Shown here: one piece after another, positions 1 to 5,927 of the stretch
Layout: each line of letters begins with the position of its first letter
How positions within the stretch are numbered: position 1 is the first letter of the stretch
Assembly (NCBI RefSeq): GCF_000721935.1
Contig: NZ_KL585396.1
Coordinates: forward strand, 32,584-42,300
From: Streptomyces sp. NRRL WC-3549
GTDB taxonomy: Bacteria > Actinomycetota > Actinomycetes > Streptomycetales > Streptomycetaceae
Reading direction: 5' to 3'
Length of the DNA: 9,717 bases
Notes under the pieces: generated by a model
The model's input: only the letters and a program-made list of their open reading frames with translations
Told to the model about the DNA's origin: nothing
The model's database searches: none
Translations under genes and position numbers: made by a program

Positions 1-1378
1 CGGCGCCGCCCGGGCCCTCCTCGACGTACATCTCCAGCCACGCGAGTCCGGGCAGACGCATCTCCGCACGCAGCCGGAGCAGCCGGCCGGGCTCGATCTC
101 CTCGACCCGCCAGAAGTCCAGCGAGTCCCCGACCCGCAGTCGTTCCGCGTCCCGCCTGCCGCGTCGCAGCCCCACCCCGCCGACCAGGCGGTCCAGCCAC
201 CCTCGGACCGCCCAGGCCGGCGGGAACGAGTACCAGCCGTGGTCCCCTCCGATTCCCTCGACCACCCGCCACAGGGCCTCGGGCGGGGCGTCCACGTCCC
301 TTTCACGCACGTCCGTGTACAGACTCCCGCCCGCCCAGTCGGGATCGGTGGGCAGCGGATCACTGGGAATCCCCGGTGTCGACGCGGAGGACCACCGGGT
401 CGTCACCTTCGCCTCACGCACCCGTTGCAGGGCGAGGGAGAGGGCTGTGGCGAACGAGAACGGACGGCCCGGGCCGTCCGGGACGTACTCCGCGATGTCG
501 TGCTCGTGGCAGACCACTTCATAGCGCAGGGACTCGGCGAGCGGACGGGCGATCGAGGCCGGGACCGGCGTGATCAGGCCGACCCAGTGGCTGGACAGTC
601 CGGGGGTGAGCATCGGCACGGGCAGGATCAGCCGACGGGGGAGCCCGGCGACCCGCGCGTACTCCTGCATCATGTCCCGGTACGTCAGGGTGTCGGGGCC
701 TCCGACGTCGAACGCGCGGTTCACCTCCGAGGGCATCGCCGCGCTGCCGACCAGGTAGCGCAGCACGTCCCGGACCGCGACCGGCTGGATGCGCGTCGAC
801 ACCCAGCTCGGGGTGACCATGACCCAGCTCGGGGTGACCATGACCGGCAGCCGCTCCGTGAGGTAGCGCAGCATCTCGAACGACGCCGAACCCGAACCGA
901 GGATGACCGCCGCGCGCAGGACCGTCGTCGGCACCCCCGAGGCGAGAAGGATGTGACCGACCTCGGCCCTCGAACGCAGGTGCGGCGACAGCTCGCGCTC
1001 GGGCACCCCGGCCGGGGTCAGCCCGCCCAGGTACACGATGCGCCGCACGCCGGCGGCCCGCGCCCGCTCACCGAAGACACGGGCCGCCGTGCGGTCGGTC
1101 TCCTCGAAGCCGGACCCGCTGCCCAGGGAGTGGACCAGGTAGTAGGCGACGTCGACGTCCCGCATCGCCGCGCCGAGGGACTCGGGGTCGGTCGCATCCC
1201 CCTCGGCGGTCTCGACCTGGCCGGACCAGGGGTGGTCCCGCAGCTTCTTGGGGTGGCGCGCCAGGCAGCGCACCCGGTGACCGGCGTTCAGGAGTTCGGG
1301 TACGAGCCGGCCCCCGATGTACCCCGTGGCGCCGGTCACCAGGCATCGCAGCCCGCTTCGGTCGTCGCCTCTCTCCAT
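1..1378 (-). CDS. SDR family NAD(P)-binding protein with C-terminal DUF2867 domain, 3' end beyond window
   Basis: The frame is open from an ATG at 1378 (minus strand) to the window edge: 459 codons with no stop. The N-terminus has a Rossmann nucleotide-binding motif, TGATGYIGG at residues 15-23, followed by features of atypical/NmrA-like SDRs: YYLVHSLG, a conserved RIVYLGGL strand, and TRIQPVAVRDVLRYL. From about residue 325 the protein passes into a DUF2867-type region (TDPDWAGGSLYTDVRE, then GGDHGWYSFPPAW and WRVEEIEPGRLLRLRAEM). Family members are usually somewhat under or about 500 residues, so only a few dozen should be missing. GGAG lies 7 nt before the ATG and supports this start. Residues 179-192 are a perfect double heptad VMVTPSW caused by a 21-bp tandem duplication; the family normally has one copy, I believe. 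Substrate unknown; probably a cytosolic oxidoreductase or quinone/nucleotide-binding protein. The family call is firm, the function is not. Confidence 0.9.
   Translation of the reverse strand, partial: MERGDDRSGLRCLVTGATGYIGGRLVPELLNAGHRVRCLARHPKKLRDHPWSGQVETAEGDATDPESLGAAMRDVDVAYYLVHSLGSGSGFEETDRTAARVFGERARAAGVRRIVYLGGLTPAGVPERELSPHLRSRAEVGHILLASGVPTTVLRAAVILGSGSASFEMLRYLTERLPVMVTPSWVMVTPSWVSTRIQPVAVRDVLRYLVGSAAMPSEVNRAFDVGGPDTLTYRDMMQEYARVAGLPRRLILPVPMLTPGLSSHWVGLITPVPASIARPLAESLRYEVVCHEHDIAEYVPDGPGRPFSFATALSLALQRVREAKVTTRWSSASTPGIPSDPLPTDPDWAGGSLYTDVRERDVDAPPEALWRVVEGIGGDHGWYSFPPAWAVRGWLDRLVGGVGLRRGRRDAERLRVGDSLDFWRVEEIEPGRLLRLRAEMRLPGLAWLEMYVEEGPGGA
801..842. repeat. Exact 21-bp tandem duplication inside the SDR/DUF2867 gene
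   Basis: Bases 801-821 and 822-842 are identical and abutting; each unit begins ACCCAGCTCG and ends GTGACCATG. Because 21 is a multiple of three, the frame of the minus-strand gene survives, and residues 179-185 (VMVTPSW) are repeated as 186-192. The duplication lies just before the conserved TRIQP motif. It could be replication slippage or an assembly or sequencing artefact. Confidence 0.97.
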
Positions 1379-1408
1379 GGGCGCTCCGTTCTGAGTCGCT
1401 TTCCCTGC

Positions 1409-1430
1409 GTCCACGGTGTCGTGTCCACGG
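1409..1430. repeat. Short direct repeat upstream of the SDR gene
   Basis: GTCCACGG occurs at 1409-1416 and again at 1423-1430, 14 nt apart, in the 244-nt gap between tatA and the SDR/DUF2867 gene and about 30-50 nt upstream of that gene's start. The spacing is not a whole number of helical turns, and no convincing -10/-35 pair was found next to it. It may be part of the promoter or chance. The rest of the gap (1379-1622) shows only a second short direct repeat, CGGTGCCGG at 1571 and 1585, with no clear terminator for tatA. Confidence 0.35.
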
Positions 1431-1622
1431 CTGTTCCGCTTGTCGGGAGCGAGGCGTCAGGGAGCGGGCCCGGGTCCGGATCAGGAGAAGCAGACGGACG
1501 GGCCGGGGACGACCGGATCAGGGACGAGGTGACCAGGGAAGAGGGGGCGCGGTGGGGCTGCACCCGGAGGCGGTGCCGGGCACTCGGTGCCGGACGCTTC
1601 CGGAACGGGGTCCCTCAGGCGA

Positions 1623-1925
1623 TCAGTGGGTCCCGGGCCGCTCGGTGGCGGTGCCCCGGATGACCCGGTGCCCGTCCGCGTCGGTCCCCAGGTCCGCGTC
1701 TGTCCCGGCGCGGGGGCCCGCGGGGGGTTCGCCGGGCCTCGTGGTGGGGGAGTCGGCGGCGCGCGGGCCGGCCGGGGCGGCTCCGTCGCCCTTCAGGGCG
1801 CGGGCCTCGCTCTTCAGGATGCGGGCCGACTTGCCCATGGAACGGGCGAGTTCCGGGAGCTTCTTGGCGCCGAAGACCAGGACGACGATGATGAGAAGGA
1901 TCGCGATCTCACTGATGCCGAACAT
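1623..1925 (-). CDS. tatA: Twin-arginine translocase subunit of the TatA/E family (orphan)
   Basis: A 100-residue protein starting MFGISEIAILLI. TatA-type subunits sit in the cytoplasmic membrane and form the pore-like oligomer through which the TatBC complex passes folded proteins bearing twin-arginine signals. Residues 4-18 form a single hydrophobic helix. It is followed by the diagnostic F18-G19 hinge and GAKKLPELARSMGKSARILKSEA, the amphipathic helix, ending in a flexible Gly/Pro/Ala/charged tail from about residue 48. The frame could be extended upstream to 1961, but the ATG at 1925 is chosen because TatA proteins begin directly before the helix; GGGGAG lies about 12 nt upstream. No tatC lies in the window, so this is likely an accessory paralogue. 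The gene is downstream of spo0M on the same strand, 132 nt away, and has its own palindrome-containing promoter region. Confidence 0.9.
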   Translation of the reverse strand: MFGISEIAILLIIVVLVFGAKKLPELARSMGKSARILKSEARALKGDGAAPAGPRAADSPTTRPGEPPAGPRAGTDADLGTDADGHRVIRGTATERPGTH

Positions 1926-1992
1926 GACGACTGCCTGCTCCCCTGATCGGCCTGTCCACATCGGACGGCCCGCTTCCCCCGGTCACGACGAA

Positions 1993-2008
1993 TCTACAGC
2001 ACTGTAGA
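1993..2008. promoter_or_regulatory. Palindromic operator upstream of tatA
   Basis: TCTACAGCACTGTAGA is an inverted repeat with 7-bp perfect arms and a 2-nt centre, lying 67 nt before the tatA start. It shares the TCTACA-N4-TGTAGA core with the site at 3111-3126. The minus strand reads TGGACA (2028-2023), 16 nt, TACAGT (2006-2001), a plausible -35/-10 pair whose -10 lies inside the palindrome, so a bound protein would be expected to repress. The binder is not proven: it may be the neighbouring MarR protein or a BlaI/CopY-type repressor, whose known sites also contain TACA/TGTA half-sites. Confidence 0.65.
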
Positions 2009-2028
2009 GGGGTGCGGCAGAGTGTCCA
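2001..2028 (-). promoter_or_regulatory. Candidate tatA promoter
   Basis: On the minus strand, TGGACA (2028-2023) and TACAGT (2006-2001) are separated by 16 nt, close to the consensus for the main vegetative sigma factor. The -10 box is embedded in the palindrome at 1993-2008. Transcription would begin near 1994, about 70 nt before the tatA ATG. Prediction from sequence only. Confidence 0.4.
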
Positions 2029-2057
2029 TGTCCTGCTGCCGCACGCCCCGCGGTGTC

Positions 2058-3053
2058 TCAGTCCTCCCCGCCGTCGCCTTCGTCCTCCTCGTCGTCCTCG
2101 AAGAAGTCGCCCACCTCGTCGACGACTTCGGCCGCGACCAGTCCGCCGGCCACCCCGACGGCGAGCCCGGCCGCCCCCGCCGCGACGGCCGTCCCCAACC
2201 CGGGCCCGGAGCCGTGTCCCTCGCCGTGCCCGTGTCCGTACGCGTCGCCGTATCCGTACGCGTCCTGGGTGCCGTGCGCCGAGCGGGCCGCGACCAGGGA
2301 GCGGATCCAGGAATCGACTTCGGTGCTCCAGTCCCGCCCCTGGTAGTCGTGGTGACCGACCGTGAAGCGGCCGAGGGCGTCGCTCCCCTCGGTGAAGAAC
2401 CCGCCCCGCTTGTCCGCCTCCAGGACGACCTCCAGGCTTCCGGGACCGGCCAGGAACGTCAGCTCGATCTCGTTCACCTCGTGGGCGTACTGGGGTGCGG
2501 GCGAGAGTTCGATCTCCTGGTAGAAGGGCAGTAGCTGCCCCGTACCGCGGATGTGGCCGAGTTCCAGATCCGCCGACTTGAAGCCGAAGCCGAGCTGTCC
2601 CAGCGCCTCCAGGAGAGCCTCCTGGGCCGGGAGCGGTGTGATGGAGAGCCGGTCGAGGTCCCCCTTGTCCCGGGCGCCCGCCACCGCGAGTTCCGTGCGT
2701 ACGCCGAGCACGATGCCCAGGTCCTGGCCGTACAACTGGGTGATCGGCGTCTCCCAGGGCAGCATCACGTCGAACGGGATGCTGTGCTCGGCACCCTCCG
2801 CGAGGACGAAACCACCCGATACGGTGAAGCGGCCGAAGCCGACCGTGCCTTCGGACTCGCCCTCCGCGTGCTCGGCCTCGACCCGGGCGAGGAGTTCGAG
2901 TGTGATGCTCTCGACCGTGAAGTCGGCGCTGCCGCCCCTCAGGTGGACGTGCCCGCTCAGGGAGCCTCCAGGGACGGCGGCGCCGCTCGTCAGTACCGTG
3001 TCCACGGTCGGGGAGCCCACGCCGAGGGAACCGAGCAGCTTCTTGAACACCAT
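2058..3053 (-). CDS. spo0M: Spo0M/SpoOM family sporulation-control protein
   Basis: A 331-residue protein of the SpoOM family, which has an arrestin-like double beta-sandwich fold. In Bacillus subtilis Spo0M affects sporulation and cell division; its molecular role in actinomycetes is not settled. The first ~240 residues carry the family signature: MVFKKLLGSLGVG, DTVLTSGAAVPGGSLSGHVHLRGG, the stretch around PFDVMLPWETPIT, FYQEIELSP and DWSTEVDSW. The tail is unusual: a Tyr/Gly/His-rich run (YGYGDAYGHGHGEGHGSGPG), then an Ala/Gly-rich hydrophobic segment, then a very acidic end (FFEDDEEDEGDGGED). The ATG at 3053 is chosen because the family begins MxFKKLL; GGAG lies 11 nt upstream. An in-frame GTG 12 nt earlier overlaps that ribosome site and is less likely. 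The gene diverges from marR, and a palindrome lies 57 nt upstream of its start. Confidence 0.9.
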   Translation of the reverse strand: MVFKKLLGSLGVGSPTVDTVLTSGAAVPGGSLSGHVHLRGGSADFTVESITLELLARVEAEHAEGESEGTVGFGRFTVSGGFVLAEGAEHSIPFDVMLPWETPITQLYGQDLGIVLGVRTELAVAGARDKGDLDRLSITPLPAQEALLEALGQLGFGFKSADLELGHIRGTGQLLPFYQEIELSPAPQYAHEVNEIELTFLAGPGSLEVVLEADKRGGFFTEGSDALGRFTVGHHDYQGRDWSTEVDSWIRSLVAARSAHGTQDAYGYGDAYGHGHGEGHGSGPGLGTAVAAGAAGLAVGVAGGLVAAEVVDEVGDFFEDDEEDEGDGGED

Positions 3054-3109
3054 CGTGGCGTTCACTCCTTCTTCCGTACGCGGGAACACGGTGACGCGTT
3101 CGGTCGCGT

Positions 3110-3127
3110 TTCTACACAACTGTAGAA
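3110..3127. promoter_or_regulatory. Palindromic operator in the spo0M/marR divergent region
   Basis: TTCTACACAACTGTAGAA is a perfect inverted repeat: 7-bp arms (TTCTACA/TGTAGAA) around CAAC. It lies between the divergent starts of spo0M (3053) and marR (3183). Its core TCTACA-N4-TGTAGA recurs before tatA at 1993-2008. The position, in the divergent promoter region of a MarR gene, is typical for an autoregulatory operator. On the minus strand the sequence TACAGT inside it could serve as the spo0M -10, as proposed for tatA, though no good -35 is visible there. Confidence 0.7.
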
Positions 3128-3170
3128 GCATAGAGGCGGGACGGGTCCCGGAGGCCGAGCCGGGCGGCTC

Positions 3171-3183
3171 TACTATGGGCCGG
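3171..3183 (+). promoter_or_regulatory. Candidate leaderless promoter (-10) of marR
   Basis: TACTAT at 3171-3176 matches the TAnnnT -10 pattern and ends 6 nt before the GTG start at 3183, so transcription would begin at or next to the start codon. No Shine-Dalgarno sequence precedes the GTG, as expected for a leaderless mRNA, which is common in actinomycetes. No clear -35 element is seen. Confidence 0.45.
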
Positions 3184-3677
3184 TGGAAAGTACGGACGGC
3201 CTCACCGGCGGACCGCTCGGCGACGAGCGCGCCACCACCGAGCTCCAGGCGCTCGCTGTGCAACTCCGGCGCATGAACGGCGAGGTCACCCGACTGGCGC
3301 ACGCCTTCGCGCACGCCGAAGGGCTGCACGCCACGGATGTGCAGGCCCTGGCGGCCATACTCGACGCGCAGACCCCCCTCACCCCGGGGCGCCTGCGCGA
3401 GCACCTGGGCCTGACCTCCGGCGCCGTCACCGCCTGTCTGGACCGTCTGGAGCGCTCCGGGCACGTCCGGCGCTCGCGGGACAGCGCGGACCGGCGTGTC
3501 GTGCACCTGTACTACGAGCCCGCGGCCAAGTCGGTGGCCCGGTCGTTCTTCATGCCCCTGGCCGAGGCCGCCGCCGAGGCCCGGGCGCTCTCGGAGCCCG
3601 GAGAGGTGGCCGCCGCGCTCCGTTTCCTCGCCCGGATGAACGGGGCGCTCGCCCGCACGGAGTCCCCCCGGCGCTGA
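3183..3677 (+). CDS. MarR family transcriptional regulator
   Basis: A 164-residue winged-helix regulator starting with GTG. MarR proteins are dimers that bind palindromic operators and are released by small ligands, often antibiotics, phenolics or oxidants. An N-terminal helix (about 17-45) is followed by the winged helix-turn-helix: PLTPGRLREHLGLTSGAVTA at 65-84, the recognition helix at about 78-91, then GHVRRSRDSADRRVVHL with the wing and conserved D103-R105. The C-terminal half provides dimerisation helices. Length is normal for the family. It diverges from spo0M across a palindrome and sits upstream of an MMPL exporter in the same direction, so it may control both. No ribosome site precedes the GTG and a -10 box is 6 nt upstream, suggesting a leaderless transcript. 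Its ligand cannot be read from the sequence. Confidence 0.93.
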   Translation: MESTDGLTGGPLGDERATTELQALAVQLRRMNGEVTRLAHAFAHAEGLHATDVQALAAILDAQTPLTPGRLREHLGLTSGAVTACLDRLERSGHVRRSRDSADRRVVHLYYEPAAKSVARSFFMPLAEAAAEARALSEPGEVAAALRFLARMNGALARTESPRR

Positions 3678-3706
3678 CCCTCCCGCCGTTCCCCGGCCCT
3701 CCGGGT

Positions 3707-3732
3707 CGTGCCGCCGGGCGCCAGGTGGCACG
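3707..3732 (+). terminator. Hairpin after marR
   Basis: CGTGCCGCC (3707-3715) pairs with GGTGGCACG (3724-3732) over 9 positions, including one G-U pair, around an 8-nt loop. It lies 30 nt after the marR stop and before the promoter-like island of the MMPL gene. There is no U-tract, as is common for Streptomyces terminators. It probably separates the marR and exporter transcripts. Confidence 0.5.
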
Positions 3733-3742
3733 GCCGCCCGCT

Positions 3743-3790
3743 GTTATTTCAATGATTAAGATGCTTGGTGTTTGAGTGACTCGTTCGATT
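3743..3790 (+). promoter_or_regulatory. AT-rich promoter/operator island before the MMPL gene
   Basis: The stretch from GTTATTTCAATG to CGTTCGATT is much richer in A/T than anything around it, as is usual for an actinomycete promoter. It contains TAAGAT (3757-3762, -10-like) and a quasi-palindrome ATTAAG-ATG-CTTGGT (3755-3769) with 4 of 6 matched arm positions, the kind of spacing MarR sites use. Its sequence is unlike the TCTACA palindromes nearby. A further 4-bp inverted repeat, GAGT-G-ACTC, is at 3774-3782. Exact -35/-10 boxes could not be assigned. Confidence 0.45.
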
Positions 3791-3800
3791 CGGGAGTGAC

Positions 3801-5918
3801 ATGTCCACCGCGTCCAGGCCGGTTCGCCGGCTGATTCCCGCCCTGCTCGTCGTCCTCTGGCTGGCCGTGGGCGGAGCGTTCGGTTCGTACGCGGGGAAAC
3901 TCGGCGAGGTGGCCACCAACGACCAGGCCTCCTTCCTGCCGCAGAGCGCTGAGTCCACTCGGGTCATCGACGCCCAGAAGGCCTTCAGCAGGCAGGAGAC
4001 GGTGCCCGCGATCGTCGTCTGGACGTCCGACGAGGGCGGTGGGGCGCTGAGCCCCGCGCAGCGGGAGGCCGCGACGTCGGCCCTCGCCGGACTCAAGGGC
4101 GGGCCCGGTGTGACGGGCGAGGTGTCTCCCGCGCTGCCGTCGAAGGACGGTCAGGCGCTGGAGGGCGTCGTCCAGTTGCGCTCGGGCCTCGGTGACGAAC
4201 TCCCCGACGTCCTCGCCGGCATCCAGAAGGCGGCCGACCGGGTGCCCGGGACCCAGGCCCGACTCGCCGGTCCGGCCGCCAGCCAGGCCGACCTCTCCGA
4301 CGCGTTCGCCGGAATCGACGGGCTGCTGCTCGGCGTCGCCCTGGTGGCGGTGCTGGTCATCCTGCTGCTCGTGTACCGCAGCGTCCTGCTGCCGCTGCTC
4401 ATCATCATCGGCGCGGTCTTCGCCCTCGCCGTCGCCTGCGCGGTCGTGTACGTCCTCGCGGATCACGACGTCGTGCGCGTCGACGGCCAGGTCCAGGGCA
4501 TCCTGTCGATCCTCGTCATCGGTGCCGCCACCGACTACGCCCTTCTGCTCACCGCCCGGTTCCGCGAGGAACTGGCGCGGCACGCCGACCGGTGGACCGC
4601 GATGCGCGCGGCGCTGAGGGAGTCCGCCGGACCGATCACGGCCAGCGCCGCCACCGTGGCGCTCGGCCTGCTCGCACTGCTGATCAGCGATCTGACCAAC
4701 AACCGGGCCCTCGGGCCGGTCGGCGCCATCGGTATCGTCTGCTCCGTCCTGAGCGCCCTCACCTTCCTCCCCGCCGTCCTCGTCCTGCTCGGCAGGGCCG
4801 CCTACTGGCCCGCCAAGCCGAAGGAGGGTGACGCCGCCTCCGGTTCCACGGGCATCTGGTCGAAGGTCGCCTCCCTGGTCGACCGCGCTCCGCGCAAGGT
4901 CTGGGCCGTCACTCTTGTCGGGCTCCTCGCCTGCGCCGCCTTCGTGCCCACGCTGAACTCCAAGGGCGTGCCCCTGGAGGAGATCTTCGTCAACGACGCG
5001 CCGTCCGTCGCCGCCCAGCAGACCTTGAGCAAGCACTTCCCCGGCGGATCGGGCAACCCCGCCGTCGTCATCGCGAGCGCCGACCGGGCCGAACAGGTCG
5101 TCGGCGCCGCGAAGGGGGTGGACGGTGTCGCGAGTGTGGCCGTGGTGACGGAGTCCGGGCGGCCGGGCCAGGGCACGCCGCTGGTCGTGGACGGGCGCGT
5201 ACGCATCGACGCGACGCTGAAGGCCGCGGCCGACAGCGACGCCGCCAAGGCGGCCGTCGTCCGGCTGCGCGCCGCGGTCCACGCGGTGCCCGGCGCCGAC
5301 GCACTGGTCGGCGGCTACACGGCACAGCAGTACGACACGCAGAAGACAGCCGAACACGACCGCGACATCATCGTGCCGGTGGTGCTCGTGATCATCCTGG
5401 TCATCCTGATCGGGCTGCTCCGCTCCCTGCTCATGCCGCTGCTCCTCGTCGCGACCGTGGCGCTCAACTTCCTGGCCACGCTCGGCATCTCCTCCCTGGT
5501 CTTCCAGCACGTCTTCGGCTTCAGCGGCACCGACTCGTCCGTACCGCTGTACGGGTTCGTCTTCCTCGTCGCTCTCGGTGTCGACTACAACATCTTCCTG
5601 ATGTCCCGGGTCCGGGAGGAGTCCCTGCTCCACGGCCCCCGGGAAGGCGTGCTGCGCGGGCTGACGACCACGGGCGGGGTCATCACCTCGGCCGGTGTCG
5701 TCCTGGCGGCCACCTTCGCCGCCCTGAGCGTCATCCCGCTGGCCTTCCTGGTGCAGATCGCGTTCATCGTCGCCTTCGGCGTCCTGCTGGACACCCTCGT
5801 CGTGCGCTCGCTCCTGGTGCCCGCACTGGTGAGGGACATCGGACGTGTCGCCTGGTGGCCGGGCGCCCTGAGCCGGGGCCCCGGCGCACCGACGGAGCCG
5901 CGGGGGCCCCTCCCGTAG
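3801..5918 (+). CDS. MMPL family RND transporter
   Basis: A 705-residue integral membrane protein of the MMPL (mycobacterial membrane protein large) branch of the RND superfamily, normally proton-driven exporters of lipids, siderophores, pigments or drugs. It shows the two-fold RND layout: TM1 (about 9-29), an extracytoplasmic porter domain (about 30-165), TM2-6 (about 172-330), TM7 (about 365-385), a second porter domain (about 386-520) and TM8-12 (about 525-675). The Asp-Tyr pairs expected to relay protons are present in both halves: GAATDYALLLTARFREE with D245-Y246, and ALGVDYNIFLMSRVREE with D595-Y596. Length is normal for actinomycete members. GGGAG ends 4 nt before the ATG. Upstream marR and an AT-rich operator-like region suggest ligand-controlled export. 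The downstream deaminase starts 9 nt after the stop and is probably co-transcribed. The substrate is unknown. Confidence 0.95.
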   Translation: MSTASRPVRRLIPALLVVLWLAVGGAFGSYAGKLGEVATNDQASFLPQSAESTRVIDAQKAFSRQETVPAIVVWTSDEGGGALSPAQREAATSALAGLKGGPGVTGEVSPALPSKDGQALEGVVQLRSGLGDELPDVLAGIQKAADRVPGTQARLAGPAASQADLSDAFAGIDGLLLGVALVAVLVILLLVYRSVLLPLLIIIGAVFALAVACAVVYVLADHDVVRVDGQVQGILSILVIGAATDYALLLTARFREELARHADRWTAMRAALRESAGPITASAATVALGLLALLISDLTNNRALGPVGAIGIVCSVLSALTFLPAVLVLLGRAAYWPAKPKEGDAASGSTGIWSKVASLVDRAPRKVWAVTLVGLLACAAFVPTLNSKGVPLEEIFVNDAPSVAAQQTLSKHFPGGSGNPAVVIASADRAEQVVGAAKGVDGVASVAVVTESGRPGQGTPLVVDGRVRIDATLKAAADSDAAKAAVVRLRAAVHAVPGADALVGGYTAQQYDTQKTAEHDRDIIVPVVLVIILVILIGLLRSLLMPLLLVATVALNFLATLGISSLVFQHVFGFSGTDSSVPLYGFVFLVALGVDYNIFLMSRVREESLLHGPREGVLRGLTTTGGVITSAGVVLAATFAALSVIPLAFLVQIAFIVAFGVLLDTLVVRSLLVPALVRDIGRVAWWPGALSRGPGAPTEPRGPLP

Positions 5919-5927
5919 CCTGAGGCC

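Noticed and set aside
1336..1563. Small 75-codon minus-strand frame between tatA and the SDR gene
   Set aside because: Ser/Pro/Arg-rich low-complexity product, overlaps the start of the SDR gene in another frame, no ribosome site noted.
239..1663. Long plus-strand open frame (474 codons) over the SDR/DUF2867 gene
   Set aside because: It encodes a His/Arg/Gly-rich, low-complexity product with no family motif, antisense to a gene with clear Rossmann and DUF2867 motifs. Typical shadow frame in high-GC DNA.
3054..3731. N-terminal extension of the Spo0M frame to 3731
   Set aside because: The extra 226 residues run antisense through marR, show no homology features, and the family starts at MVFKKLL (3053).
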